In this document: piece after piece, positions 54,165 to 63,832 of the stretch
Position numbering within the stretch: position 1 is the first letter of the stretch
Layout of the letters: each line of letters begins with the position of its first letter
Source of the DNA: Bacillota bacterium
GTDB lineage: Bacteria; Bacillota; Clostridia; Peptostreptococcales; Anaerovoracaceae
Reading direction: 5' to 3'
Assembly: GCA_017416795.1 (NCBI GenBank)
Contig: JAFQBD010000019.1
Coordinates: 1-64,000, forward strand
DNA length: 64,000 bases
The notes under the pieces: generated by a model
Told to the model about the DNA's origin: nothing
Database searches by the model: none
The model's input: the letters and a program-made list of their open reading frames with translations, nothing else
Position numbers and translations under genes: made by a program

Positions 54165-55271
54165 CTACAGTTTCTGATTTTTTTCTATTACGAGAGGTGA
54201 GTACTTAGTGCCGCTGAGGCGTACGCCCTCACTCACGTATGCGAATTTATCACAGATCACATTTTCAAGCACTGCACCCGGTTCGATAACACATCTCTGC
54301 AGGATGACACAGTTTTTCACTACCGCACCCTTTCCTATCTTGACGTTACGTGACAGGATACTGTTTTCAACATTTCCTTCTACGATAGCGCCGCTGGCAA
54401 CGATGGAATTAGTCACCTGGGCACCTTCAAGATACTTGGCAGGAGGCGCATCCTGGACCTTTGTGAATATCATCTTCTTGCTGTTGAACAGCTCATTTCT
54501 GATAGCAGGATCCAGCATATCCATGGAGCACTGCATGTAATCATATGTACTGTCTACAGCTCCAACATATCCGTTGAAATTGTATGAATTTATCTTGAGT
54601 CTTCCGATATTATCTGCGATGATCTCCATCATATCGATATAGTCGATGTTGGAGTACCATTCCATCAAGTTGAGAAGAGTTTCTCTGTTGATGATATAGC
54701 AATCCATGAACCAAGCAGCTATACCGCTTGTAGCTGCATCACCGATACCCAGTAAAGCTCCATCCCTGTCAAGATCGAGGAAATGTCCCTGCTTCAGATT
54801 GGCATTGGCGATTTCCTTATACAGCATAGTTATTTCTGATCCCGACTCGATATGCTGTTCTACTGCCTGATGGAAGTCTATGTTATATATCTTGTTCGAT
54901 GCACTTACTATAACGTAATCCTCGTTAGCTCTGTCCAGGAAAGGTCTGTTGTTGATCATATCTCTCAAGAGAAATTTTCCCTGGAAACGCTTCATGCCGT
55001 ATGCTGATCCCGGCAGGATATAGAGCCCGTCATCCTTACGGCTAAGCGACCATTCTTTACCTGCTCCCAGATGGTCGATCAGTGATCTGTATCTGTAAGC
55101 AGATGTAACGCCTACTGTACGGATTCCTGAATGTACCAGGTTTGAAAGCGGAAAGTCCACCAGTCTGTATCTTCCGCCGATCGGAAGTGTCGCGATAGGA
55201 CGTATGTCTGCCAGCTTGCTGAACTGCTCACTGGAATAATTAGTTGTTATAAGACCCATAACATTATTCAT
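54165..55271 (-). CDS. glgD: GlgD subunit of ADP-glucose pyrophosphorylase
   Basis: 368 residues, a paralogue of GlgC. The N-terminus (MGLITTNYSSEQFSKLADIR) lacks the glycine-rich GGxGxRL nucleotide loop of GlgC, which marks GlgD. A nucleotidyltransferase-like fold is followed by left-handed beta-helix repeats (about 280-368). In Bacillota GlgD forms a complex with GlgC and raises its activity. AGGAGGT precedes the start; the gap to glgC is 17 bases. Confidence 0.94.
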   Translation of the reverse strand: MNNVMGLITTNYSSEQFSKLADIRPIATLPIGGRYRLVDFPLSNLVHSGIRTVGVTSAYRYRSLIDHLGAGKEWSLSRKDDGLYILPGSAYGMKRFQGKFLLRDMINNRPFLDRANEDYVIVSASNKIYNIDFHQAVEQHIESGSEITMLYKEIANANLKQGHFLDLDRDGALLGIGDAATSGIAAWFMDCYIINRETLLNLMEWYSNIDYIDMMEIIADNIGRLKINSYNFNGYVGAVDSTYDYMQCSMDMLDPAIRNELFNSKKMIFTKVQDAPPAKYLEGAQVTNSIVASGAIVEGNVENSILSRNVKIGKGAVVKNCVILQRCVIEPGAVLENVICDKFAYVSEGVRLSGTKYSPLVIEKNQKL

Positions 55272-55288
55272 TTCTGATACCTCCTATC

Positions 55289-56431
55289 TTATTTCTCTAC
55301 GACATCGTTGTCGCCGATAACTGCTATTTCTTCGCCCGAAGCATCGCCGAATACAGCATCTTCTTCGATAACTGTATTTTCTCCAATGATGGCTCTTTCT
55401 ACTCGTGCGCCCTTCTTGACTACTGCTCCCGGAAGCAGGATGGAATCGATGACCTTTGCACCTTCTTCAACCTGAACACCGAAGCTTAAGATAGAGTGTT
55501 CAACTGTTCCGAGCACGCTGCAGCCGTTGCAGATCAGGCAGTTTGATACCTTTGCTTCAGGACCGTTGTAGCTAGGCGAATACATGTTGGAATTGCTGTA
55601 CACCTTCATTTCTTCTTCGAAAATGTTGAAGCCTGAATCAGGATCCAGCAGTTCCATATTAGTTTCATAGTAACTTTCTATAGTACCTACATCCTTCCAG
55701 TATCCGCTGAACGTATACGCATAGATACTGTTGCCTCTGCCGAGAAGCATAGGGATGATGTTCTTACCGAAGTCATGATCTGAATCTTCCATTTCTCCGT
55801 CTTCAAGGAGTGCCGCCTTTAGAACAGGCCAGCTGAATATGTAGATACCCATAGATGCCAGATTGCTGTCCGGCTCCTTAGGTTTTTCGGAGAATTTGAA
55901 GATCTTATTATTTTCGTCTGCTGTCAGGATACCGAATCTGCTTGCTTCTTCCATAGGAACTTCCATAACTGAAATAGTCAGGTCAGCGTTGTTTTCCTTG
56001 TGGAACTTGAGCATCTTGCTGTAGTCCATCTTATACAGGTGGTCTCCTGAAAGGATCAGCACGTATTCAGGGTCGTAATTATCGATGAAGTCGATGTTTC
56101 TGTAAATGGCATCAGCTGTACCTCTGTACCACTGGCCGCCTGATTCTGTAGCGTAAGGCGGCAGCACGAATACTCCGCCGTAAGCATCGTCCAGATCCCA
56201 TGCAGCGCCTGTTCCTATATATGAGTTGAGGAGCAGCGGCTTGTACTGTGTCAGAACGCCGACTGTCGTGATGTCGGAGTTGGCACAGTTGGATAAGCTG
56301 AAGTCGATTATCCTGTACTTTCCGCCAAATGCCACTGCAGGCTTGGCTATCTTCTTCGTAAGAGCTCCCAGACGGCTTCCCTGTCCGCCTGCAAGAAGCA
56401 TTGCCACACATTCTTTTTTCTGCATCTGCAT
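55289..56431 (-). CDS. glgC: Glucose-1-phosphate adenylyltransferase
   Basis: About 380 residues. The nucleotide loop is [16 protein letters not shown] near residue 10 with [15 protein letters not shown] near 27; the sugar-phosphate region [14 protein letters not shown] is near 118. The C-terminal third is a left-handed beta-helix. It makes ADP-glucose from glucose-1-phosphate and ATP, the committed step of glycogen synthesis. ATG 56431 has GGAGGT six bases upstream; the longer frame from 56455 would overlap glgP. Confidence 0.96.
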   Translation of the reverse strand: MQMQKKECVAMLLAGGQGSRLGALTKKIAKPAVAFGGKYRIIDFSLSNCANSDITTVGVLTQYKPLLLNSYIGTGAAWDLDDAYGGVFVLPPYATESGGQWYRGTADAIYRNIDFIDNYDPEYVLILSGDHLYKMDYSKMLKFHKENNADLTISVMEVPMEEASRFGILTADENNKIFKFSEKPKEPDSNLASMGIYIFSWPVLKAALLEDGEMEDSDHDFGKNIIPMLLGRGNSIYAYTFSGYWKDVGTIESYYETNMELLDPDSGFNIFEEEMKVYSNSNMYSPSYNGPEAKVSNCLICNGCSVLGTVEHSILSFGVQVEEGAKVIDSILLPGAVVKKGARVERAIIGENTVIEEDAVFGDASGEEIAVIGDNDVVEK

Positions 56432-56442
56432 AATGTTACCTC

Positions 56443-58860
56443 CTATACATGCCATATCTCATCGGCATACTGCATTATCGTCCTGTCGCTGCTGAAATGT
56501 CCTGCTTTAGCTATATTCGTAAGAGACATTTTGAGCCATCTGTTTTCATCTCTGTAAGCTCTGCCTGTCTCTTCCCATGCTCTCATGTAATCTCTGAAGT
56601 CCTCAAGTACGAAGTATTCGTCACCATATCTGAGAAGTGCATCGTATATGCTCCAGAAATTAGGTCCCACTTCTTCAAAGAATCTGTTGACCAGCTGATC
56701 TGTTATCTCTCTCAAATCTTCGTCACTGTCATACTTATCCTGTGAGAAGTAATTTCCCTTGATATAGTGGTCTTCGACTTCTTCGGCACTCATTCCGAAG
56801 ATGAAGATGTTGTCATCTCCGACCAGTTCATGTATCTCAACGTTGGCACCGTCTTCAGTTCCCAGTGTCACTGCACCGTTGAACATGAACTTCATGTTTC
56901 CTGTTCCGCTGGCTTCCTTGCCTGCCGTCGATATCTGTTCACTGATATCTGCCGCAGGATAGATCAGCTGTCCCAGACTTACGCTGAAGTTTTCTAAGAA
57001 CACTACCTTGATCTTTCCGCCTATATCAGGATCGTTGTTGATGATCTCTGCTGCTGAGTTGATCAGTCTGATTACTTCTTTGGCGAATTCATAGCTCTGC
57101 GCCGCCTTGCCTGCGAAAATGAAGGTATGCGGCGGGATGTCCAGTGACGGGTCTTTCTTCAGCTTATTGTACAAGTACATCACTTTATACATATTAAGCA
57201 GCTGCCTCTTATATGCATGGATCCTCTTTACCTGGATGTCAAATATGGAGTTTGGATCCACTTCCACTCCGTTCTTTTCCTTGATATATGCCGCCAGCCT
57301 GCACTTGTTTTCGTATTTTATCTGCTTCAGCTGCTGCAGGAAGTTCTCATCATCCTTGTATTTCAGCAGTTCTTCCAGCTTGTAAGTATCCTTCTTCCAA
57401 TCTTCGCCGATATGGTCTGTGATCAGCTTAGTCAACTTAGGATTAGCTTCGATCAGGAATCTTCTGTGGCTGATGCCGTTAGTCTTGTTGTTGAACTTTT
57501 CAGGTGTCAGCTGATAGAATTCCTTGAACACATCCTTCTTCAGGATATCGCTGTGGATGGCTGCAACGCCGTTGACCGAATGGCTTCCGATGATGGACAT
57601 ATTGGCCATCTTCGCCTGACCGTCCCACAGGATCGATGTTGCCTGCAGGAATTCCTGACGTCTTTCCATGTTGCTGTCGATGCTTTCTCTGTAACGTCTG
57701 TCTATTTCCTCAATGATCATATAGACTCTAGGCAGAAGCCTTTCCATAAGATCTATCGGCCATCTTTCCAGCGCCTCCGGCATTACCGTATGATTTGTGA
57801 ACGAAATTGTTTTTGTGGTGATATCCCAGGCTTCGTCCCACTCCAGACCTTCCTGGTCCATAAGCACTCTCATCAGTTCCGGTACGCAAAGCGCAGGGTG
57901 TGTGTCATTGATATGGATAGCTACTTTATTAGGGAAATCCGCCCAGTTATCAGTTCCTGATCTCTTCTTATATCCTCTGATAATGGATGCTATACCAGCC
58001 GCTACCAGGAAGTATTCCTGCTTCAGTCTCAGTTCCTTGCCTTCAGGCGTGCTGTCGTCAGGATAAAGGAGCGTCGTGATAGCTTCAACATCGTTTCTGT
58101 CTTTCACAGCGTCGCTGTATCTGCCGCTGCTGAAAGCCTTCATATCCAGCTTTTCTTCTTCCGGCTCTGCCTGCCAGAGTCTCAGCATATTCACAGTCTT
58201 TCCGCCATCTCCTACGATAGGCACATCGTACGGAACTGCCATAACTGTCTGGTAGTCCACATGTTTGAAATGGATCTTGCCGTCTTCATAAGTACGGTCT
58301 ACATATCCTCCAAAGCGCACCTTAACGGCTCTGTTGGAGTTTCTGATCTCCCACGGGTATCCGTTTGTCAGCCATGGATCAGGCTCTTCTGTCTGACTGT
58401 TATCTTTTATCTTCTGCTTGAAAAGACCGAATCTGTATCTGGCTCCCATGCCTATGCCTGCGATATCGCAGAACGCCATTGAGTCGAGGAAACAAGCAGC
58501 CAGTCTTCCCAGACCGCCGTTACCGAGAGCCGGATCAGGTTCCAGGCTGCAAAGTGCATCCAGATCTTCTCCCATCTCTGCCAGGGCTTCCCTTACCATA
58601 TCTTCTATTCCAAGATTTATCAGGTAGTTCTTGAGAAGCTTTCCCATCAGGAATTCCATGGAGAAGTAATATACTCTCTTCTCGTCATCGTTGATGTGGC
58701 GATGCTTAGTATCTGCATGGCGTCTTGCTGCCTTGCTGCAGATCAGTTTGGCAAGCACTTCATATTTCTGCTGAGGATTACAATCCTCGAAAGGCTTCGC
58801 CATATCGTCCATTATTTCTTCTCTGTACTGTCTGATAAAATTGTCTTTTCCTAAAAACAT
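56443..58860 (-). CDS. glgP: Glycogen/starch/alpha-glucan phosphorylase
   Basis: 805 residues, GT35 family. The PLP lysine is in [19 protein letters not shown] near 645, followed by TEDGANVEI. Near the N-terminus [17 protein letters not shown] and [16 protein letters not shown] are seen. It releases glucose-1-phosphate from glycogen with phosphate. Co-transcribed between glgB and glgC, so synthesis and breakdown genes are in one operon. Confidence 0.97.
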   Translation of the reverse strand: MFLGKDNFIRQYREEIMDDMAKPFEDCNPQQKYEVLAKLICSKAARRHADTKHRHINDDEKRVYYFSMEFLMGKLLKNYLINLGIEDMVREALAEMGEDLDALCSLEPDPALGNGGLGRLAACFLDSMAFCDIAGIGMGARYRFGLFKQKIKDNSQTEEPDPWLTNGYPWEIRNSNRAVKVRFGGYVDRTYEDGKIHFKHVDYQTVMAVPYDVPIVGDGGKTVNMLRLWQAEPEEEKLDMKAFSSGRYSDAVKDRNDVEAITTLLYPDDSTPEGKELRLKQEYFLVAAGIASIIRGYKKRSGTDNWADFPNKVAIHINDTHPALCVPELMRVLMDQEGLEWDEAWDITTKTISFTNHTVMPEALERWPIDLMERLLPRVYMIIEEIDRRYRESIDSNMERRQEFLQATSILWDGQAKMANMSIIGSHSVNGVAAIHSDILKKDVFKEFYQLTPEKFNNKTNGISHRRFLIEANPKLTKLITDHIGEDWKKDTYKLEELLKYKDDENFLQQLKQIKYENKCRLAAYIKEKNGVEVDPNSIFDIQVKRIHAYKRQLLNMYKVMYLYNKLKKDPSLDIPPHTFIFAGKAAQSYEFAKEVIRLINSAAEIINNDPDIGGKIKVVFLENFSVSLGQLIYPAADISEQISTAGKEASGTGNMKFMFNGAVTLGTEDGANVEIHELVGDDNIFIFGMSAEEVEDHYIKGNYFSQDKYDSDEDLREITDQLVNRFFEEVGPNFWSIYDALLRYGDEYFVLEDFRDYMRAWEETGRAYRDENRWLKMSLTNIAKAGHFSSDRTIMQYADEIWHV

Positions 58861-58878
58861 AAATCCTCCAAAATCATT

Positions 58879-60771
58879 TTATTTGTCACGGATCGGAGCT
58901 ATTACCATGCCTCCGATAGGCGGCACAGTCACTTCTATATATTGATCGTATCCGTGGGTCTTTCCTTCTTTTGTTTCAAGCGGGCCGACATTTATCTTGC
59001 CGCTGCCGCCGTATGCCATATCATCCGAGTTGAATATTTCTCTGTATGCTCCTTCCTTCGGTACGCCGATCCTGTACTTCTCGTAAACGTCCGGCTGGAA
59101 GTTGAGAAGTATGATGGTATGATCGTCTGCCCCTTTGCGCATGAAGAGCAAGATGCTCTGTTCGTTATTGTCTGCATCAAGCCACTGGTGGCCTTCCTGT
59201 GAGTAGCTTTCCTGCCACAGTGAAGGCTGGTCAAGATACATATGGTTCAGCGCCTTGACATAATTCTTGTGAGCCGCATGAGTCGGATAATCAAGAAGGA
59301 ACCATTCCAGCTCCTCGTAATATCTCCACTCGATGAACGGTGCGATCTCCGTACCCATGAATGTCAGCTTGCCGCCGCTGTGACACATCTGATAAAGCAG
59401 CAACAGTCTGTCGCCTGCGAACTGTCTCCAGTAATCTCCCGGCATGCGGTTCATCAGTGAAAGCTTACCGTGTACCACTTCATCGTGTGATAGCGGCAGA
59501 ATAAAGTTCTCATCAAATGCATACATCATCGAGAAATTGAGCAGATTGTGACATCCGCTTCTGTATGGGAAGTCTGTCTTACAATACTTGAGAGTATCGT
59601 TCATCCAGCCCATGTTCCACTTATAATGGAACCCCAGACCGCCTTCTTCCGGCGGATAAGTTACCATCGGCCATGCTGTGCTTTCTTCGGCAGCCATGAA
59701 GACGTCAGGATGGAGCCTTCCGACAGCTGCGTTGCACTTTTGCAGGAATGCCTTAGATGCCAGATCTTCTTCTCCGCCAAGATGGTTATATTTCTTTTTG
59801 CTTTCGTCTGAAGTGCCGAAATTGAGATAAAGCATGCTGGTAACGCCATCCACTCTGATGCCGTCAACATGGTATTCTTCGAGCCAGTAAATCAGATTGC
59901 TGACAAGGAACGACTGGACTTCAGGTCTTCCCAGATCGAATTTATATGTTCCCCATTCCTGGTGATCATCTATCTCATAAAGCTTGTGTCCGTTGAATCC
60001 GGCAAGGCCGTGGGAGTCTCGGCAGAAATGTCCGGGAACCCAGTCAAGGATGACTCCTATCCCTACCTTGTGGAGCTGGTCGATAAGATGTTTGAATTGT
60101 GCAGGCGTTCCGTATCTTGAAGTCGGTGCGTAGTAACCTGTCACCTGATAACCCCATGAACCATCAAAAGGATGTTCCATCACAGGCATCAGCTCCACAT
60201 GGGTGTAGCCCATATCTTTAACGTATGCCGGCAGCACGTCTGCCAGTTCGTTGTACGAATAAAAGTCAGGATCTCCGTCTCCGGGACTGTGCTGTCTCCA
60301 TGAACCGAGATGCATTTCATATATGTTCAGCGGCTTTTCGAAGTGAGAAGTTTTTCTTCTTTCAGCCAGCCATTTTTCGTCGTTCCACTCATAATCTAAC
60401 TTAGCGATCTTCGATGCAGTTCCCGGACGCTTTTCTGCAGAGAACGCATAAGGATCTGCTTTATAAAACATCTCGCCTGTATCGCTTTCAATAACGTATT
60501 TATACAGCATACCCTCTGCTGCATCAGGCACGAAACCTTGCCAGATACCGCTGTTTCCGACAGGCTCCATATAATACTTGTCACCGCTCCATCCATCGAA
60601 CTCACCGGTAACGCAAACGCTCTTCGCCTGCGGCACCCACACAGCAAAACGACAGCCGGAAACTCCGTCTGTCTCTTCCATATGCGCGCCTAAAAACTTG
60701 TAAATATGAGTATGTTCCCCTTGTCCGAATAAACTAAGATCCTTTTCCGCGAAAATATTATTTTTTGGCAC
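58879..60771 (-). CDS. glgB: 1,4-alpha-glucan branching enzyme
   Basis: About 630 residues from the GTG at 60771 (VPKNNIFAEKD), which follows AGAGGGTGA. An ATG at 60813 opens the same frame, but the -10 at 60822-60827 would place transcription start almost on it, so GTG is preferred. It has an N-terminal beta-sandwich with ARFGVWAPQ-like CRFAVWVPQAKSVCV, then GH13 motifs DWVPGHFCRD, GIRVDGVTSML (nucleophile), MAAEESTAWP (acid) and LPLSHDEVVHGK. It adds alpha-1,6 branches to glycogen. First gene of the operon. Confidence 0.94.
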   Translation of the reverse strand: MPKNNIFAEKDLSLFGQGEHTHIYKFLGAHMEETDGVSGCRFAVWVPQAKSVCVTGEFDGWSGDKYYMEPVGNSGIWQGFVPDAAEGMLYKYVIESDTGEMFYKADPYAFSAEKRPGTASKIAKLDYEWNDEKWLAERRKTSHFEKPLNIYEMHLGSWRQHSPGDGDPDFYSYNELADVLPAYVKDMGYTHVELMPVMEHPFDGSWGYQVTGYYAPTSRYGTPAQFKHLIDQLHKVGIGVILDWVPGHFCRDSHGLAGFNGHKLYEIDDHQEWGTYKFDLGRPEVQSFLVSNLIYWLEEYHVDGIRVDGVTSMLYLNFGTSDESKKKYNHLGGEEDLASKAFLQKCNAAVGRLHPDVFMAAEESTAWPMVTYPPEEGGLGFHYKWNMGWMNDTLKYCKTDFPYRSGCHNLLNFSMMYAFDENFILPLSHDEVVHGKLSLMNRMPGDYWRQFAGDRLLLLYQMCHSGGKLTFMGTEIAPFIEWRYYEELEWFLLDYPTHAAHKNYVKALNHMYLDQPSLWQESYSQEGHQWLDADNNEQSILLFMRKGADDHTIILLNFQPDVYEKYRIGVPKEGAYREIFNSDDMAYGGSGKINVGPLETKEGKTHGYDQYIEVTVPPIGGMVIAPIRDK

Positions 60772-60821
60772 AGGATCACCCTCTTTCCCAAAATCAGAAT
60801 AACATGAATTCATACACTAAA

Positions 60822-60827
60822 AGTATA
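60822..60827 (-). promoter_or_regulatory. Probable -10 of the glycogen operon
   Basis: On the minus strand TATACT, 51 bases before the chosen GTG start of glgB. The -35 at 17 bases (TATTAT) is weak. Confidence 0.5.
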
Positions 60828-60872
60828 CCACAAACGGGAGTTGAATAATAGGGTTGAAGATTTACATTTATA

Positions 60873-60901
60873 TTGACACGAGAAAAATTAAAAGGTAGTA
60901 T
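60873..60901 (+). promoter_or_regulatory. Promoter of a candidate small RNA
   Basis: Perfect TTGACA (60873-60878), 17 bases, TAGTAT (60896-60901), pointing right into a region without a plus-strand gene and about 8 bases before a compact hairpin unit. Confidence 0.65.
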
Positions 60902-60907
60902 TACTAA

Positions 60908-60970
60908 TAAAGAAACGATGTTTATTACCGTACGGTATCTACCAATGCGGGCTGCACGTTTCTTTTTTAT
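60908..60970 (+). ncRNA. Candidate small RNA with terminator
   Basis: Predicted RNA of about 60 bases. Its first bases AAAGAAACG (60909-60917) pair with CGTTTCTTT (60957-60965), followed by a T run. Inside are the self-complementary TACCGTACGGTA (60926-60937) and a TGC/GCA hairpin near 60942-60955. No open frame of note on this strand. The promoter and terminator frame it exactly, which makes an independent transcript likely. No known RNA family recognised. Confidence 0.5.
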
Positions 60971-60975
60971 TATAT

Positions 60976-61127
60976 GCTTTCTCTATTACATCATCATTAT
61001 ATCCTTGTCTATGATCTAATGCAGATATCGTGGTTTAATTATAATCCTTGCGCACTGCATTACAGTGTCTATAATATCTTTTCTGCTCTCCCTGTTTGGT
61101 TATTTTCTCTTTTCAATATTTCTGATA
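60976..61127. other. AT-rich spacer without visible gene
   Basis: Between the candidate small RNA and the stop of the nuclease-like gene. I see no gene, repeat or clear terminator here. With 60814-60907 it completes the gap before glgB. Confidence 0.5.
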
Positions 61128-62678
61128 CTATTTGCTTATTCCCATTAAAATATCTTCTATTTTTTCCATTAAGTAATCAGAAGGCTCTTGCCCATTATCT
61201 TTTAACCTAAGCATACACAATAAATCCTCATCCTTCAATTCTATAATCAATTTACCATGTTCTATCAAACATCCTTTTGCAGCTTTTTTAGCATTTTTAT
61301 CGAAACCTTTTCGTGAAATAATAAATGCTACATTTCTTAGCGCCGGAGTATATAAGTATTTTTCAGATATATAAATCAGATTCTGTGATATCAAGTCTTT
61401 ATAATTTTTAAACTCAAATACGACAAACTTCGTTCTATAAAAATTAATTAAGAAGTCCCAAAATGTCGTTCCGCCTTTAAGTGAACAAACCATGTCCATA
61501 CGAAACATTTCATCTGTAGTACAATATTGCTCACTCATCCTAGAAAATTGATCCTCAAACAATTCTTTTATTATGTGGGAACATATCATTTCGTATTGTT
61601 TATCTACACCTTCATTCTTTCCTGTAGCACATTCATCTAATTGTTTTTTATATAGTTCATATTTCTTTTTTTCCAATACATTTTTTTCTGGAACATTTAC
61701 AATCCTTTTGTCATCATCATCGACTTTTTTATCTTCTAATGGTTCTTCCAACACTACATCTTTGATTGAAAAATCAGTAATACTCGATATCTTATCAGTT
61801 AAAGATTGGTTTCCTTGACATAAAAACATGATATTAGAAATATCCCAAATAACTATTCCGCTATCATAAGCACTTTCTTTTATATTTTTATCAACATGGC
61901 AAAGCATAATAAGATAGTACTCACATCCTGGAAATGTTAGTTTAGCATCGTCCTTGTATGTGAGTGCTTGTTCAATAGCTTTATGTATAATTTTCTGCGA
62001 ATTATAAATGTTCTTATAGGACTTTATTTCAAATATACATTTTTCTGCTCCTTCAGCAACAATATCGTAGCATACTACTTGATTTTGAGCTTTTCTTTGA
62101 ACATTTTGATATCCTAAATAATGCAATAGTTCTATACAAAATTCTTCAACTAACTGATATCCATAAAATTGATAAACATATCCATCTTCTATTGCTTGTT
62201 TAAAAGAATATGAAAAGACCAATTTAAATGAATCTACCCAACTTAAACAATCTTCATCTTCATTCCACGCTCTTTGCCCACTAGTTTCCAATAATATAAT
62301 TCGTGTTTTTGTTAATTTCCCTATACTACTTATAATCCTACCATTTAAGCCATGAACCTCTTTACATAAAATTAAGCTAGCGTTACCGTTCAACAAAAAA
62401 TCACTTTTACTACATAAACCGTATGTTGAAATAGACACCTTCCCTAACAGTCCATTTTCTTCCAGTTCTTTCTCGAATTGGACACGCTCCACTAAACTAC
62501 TAATTAAAACTACGATGTTTTCTTCTCTATTTATTCTTTTTCTTATTATATCCACGAGTATCGATGTTCCTCCAAATCCAACAGGTATCTCAACTCTCAT
62601 TTTCTTAATTTCTTCTAGTTCTAATTCTTTTGTCAATTTTTCTACTATTTCACTTCTTAAATGTTCGAATTTATTCAT
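61128..62678 (-). CDS. Protein with degenerate helicase-like part and two PD-(D/E)xK-like nuclease parts
   Basis: About 516 residues from MNKFEHLRSE (AAGGAA 7 bases before; the frame is open 15 codons further). Residues 30-160 resemble a decayed SF2 helicase first domain: PVGFGGTSILVDIIR where the P-loop would be, SISTYGL, and LILCKEVHGL where DExH would be. Residues 195-260 have YDIVAEGAEKCIFEIKSYKN, a D-xn-ExK pattern. A charged linker (about 320-350) follows, then a second such part with RMDMVCSLKGG and FVVFEFKNYKD near 425-445. Codon use is AT-richer than in the neighbours. Possibly a defence nuclease; family not recognised. Confidence 0.65.
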   Translation of the reverse strand: MNKFEHLRSEIVEKLTKELELEEIKKMRVEIPVGFGGTSILVDIIRKRINREENIVVLISSLVERVQFEKELEENGLLGKVSISTYGLCSKSDFLLNGNASLILCKEVHGLNGRIISSIGKLTKTRIILLETSGQRAWNEDEDCLSWVDSFKLVFSYSFKQAIEDGYVYQFYGYQLVEEFCIELLHYLGYQNVQRKAQNQVVCYDIVAEGAEKCIFEIKSYKNIYNSQKIIHKAIEQALTYKDDAKLTFPGCEYYLIMLCHVDKNIKESAYDSGIVIWDISNIMFLCQGNQSLTDKISSITDFSIKDVVLEEPLEDKKVDDDDKRIVNVPEKNVLEKKKYELYKKQLDECATGKNEGVDKQYEMICSHIIKELFEDQFSRMSEQYCTTDEMFRMDMVCSLKGGTTFWDFLINFYRTKFVVFEFKNYKDLISQNLIYISEKYLYTPALRNVAFIISRKGFDKNAKKAAKGCLIEHGKLIIELKDEDLLCMLRLKDNGQEPSDYLMEKIEDILMGISK

Positions 62679-62776
62679 AATACTTTTCCTTGCGCATTTC
62701 AACAAATATACTGTACCTGTCAATCCACCTTATAGTTTGTCTTTTACCAATCTGCTTGCCACCTCATAACATACAT

Positions 62777-63334
62777 TCACTTCATCTTTGCTTTTATTGC
62801 TTTTACCGATTTATCAAAGTCAGATTCTATCAATTGAGTTTTATTAAATATATCGTATTCAAGTCCCGCTTTTCTTTAGCTGCTTTAGCGGAAATAGTCT
62901 TTTCCAAAAGCCGTTGCTCCCTGCTTAAGTCGTTCATCATCCATTACAAAACCTTTTCGGATATATTCGTTTAATATTGATGTTGCCCAAATGCGAAACT
63001 GTGTTGCTTTTATTGAATCCACTCTATATCCAACAGATATAATTGCATCAAGACTATAATAATTCGTAGGTGAGTTCTGTGTTTTCCCCTCTATTGCACC
63101 ATGTTGAGTGGGTATTGCAATTTTTGCAACAACCACTTCTTCAGATAATTCTCCTGACTTGAATATATTTGTTAAATGTCGGCTAATTCCTGATTTATCA
63201 ATACCAAATAAGTCAGCCATACCTTTCTGCGACAGCCAAATACTTTCATCCTTAATAACTGCATTTACGGTAACATCTTCACTATCCGTACTGTAAAGAA
63301 TCATTTCAAATTGTTTCTGAATCATGTTTCCCAT
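62777..63334 (-). pseudogene. RhuM-family gene with internal deletion
   Basis: The open frame 62885-63334 (149 residues, starting MGNMIQKQFEMILY) matches the N-terminal half of RhuM-family proteins: IWLSQKGMADLFGIDKSGIS, TQHGAIEGKTQ and FRIWATSILNEYIRKGFVMD. The family is usually over 300 residues. After the stop at 62885, 62777-62877 encodes a RhuM-like C-terminus, EYDIFNKTQLIESDFDKSV then KAIKAKMK and stop. The middle, about 150 codons, is missing and the join carries stop codons. RhuM genes often travel with mobile and restriction elements; this copy is decayed. Confidence 0.75.
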
Positions 63335-63832
63335 ATGATCTCTCCTTTTGTTTTCTGCCTACCAAATATCTTTTTTCCAAGCTAAATCATAGTCATTGAT
63401 TATCTTCATTTAGCTAATCGAAATAATACGCCACTTCTTGTCTATAATTCTGTATTGTAAAATATGTTCGTTCGATATCCCTTCATCAACGATTATATTC
63501 TTTTGCTATTAAGTTGCTAATACTTTCCTCCTAATCTTACCCCTTTCGTCGCAAACATTTGTTCTTTTCTGTATTATAACAAATGCCCTTGATTATCTCA
63601 AGGGCATCAATCAATAATGATATACTTTTTTCTATATCTAAAACCTATTTAACACAATATTTCTGCGATTTATCTTTTGTATCAACGACATACACTCTGC
63701 ATGTGGTGTATCGACTTAACAAGCACAATTCTTGAACGTCGTATTATATACAAGAGCACAATTTATTTAAATGCCAGTTCTTGTAGAGCCAGTGAAAAAC
63801 ATAAGCCTTATAAATATTCCTTCATCAAACAT
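63335..63832. other. Spacer with possible gene fragments and one hairpin
   Basis: No intact gene seen. On the minus strand 63645-63743 encodes YDVQELCLLSRYTTCRVYVV followed by a short Lys-rich end and stop, and another short frame ends ...IIDKKWRIISIS at about 63410-63500; both look like remnants. A hairpin ATGCCCTTGA/TCAAGGGCAT lies at 63583-63607, overlapping a possible minus-strand promoter TTGAGA (63596-63601), 17 bases, TATAAT (63573-63578) that could drive the rhuM remnant. Confidence 0.4.

Noticed and set aside
60908-60970. The hairpin unit as a simple terminator of glgB antisense or of the nuclease-like gene
   Set aside because: The T run is on the plus strand, where no gene precedes it, and a good promoter stands directly before the unit.
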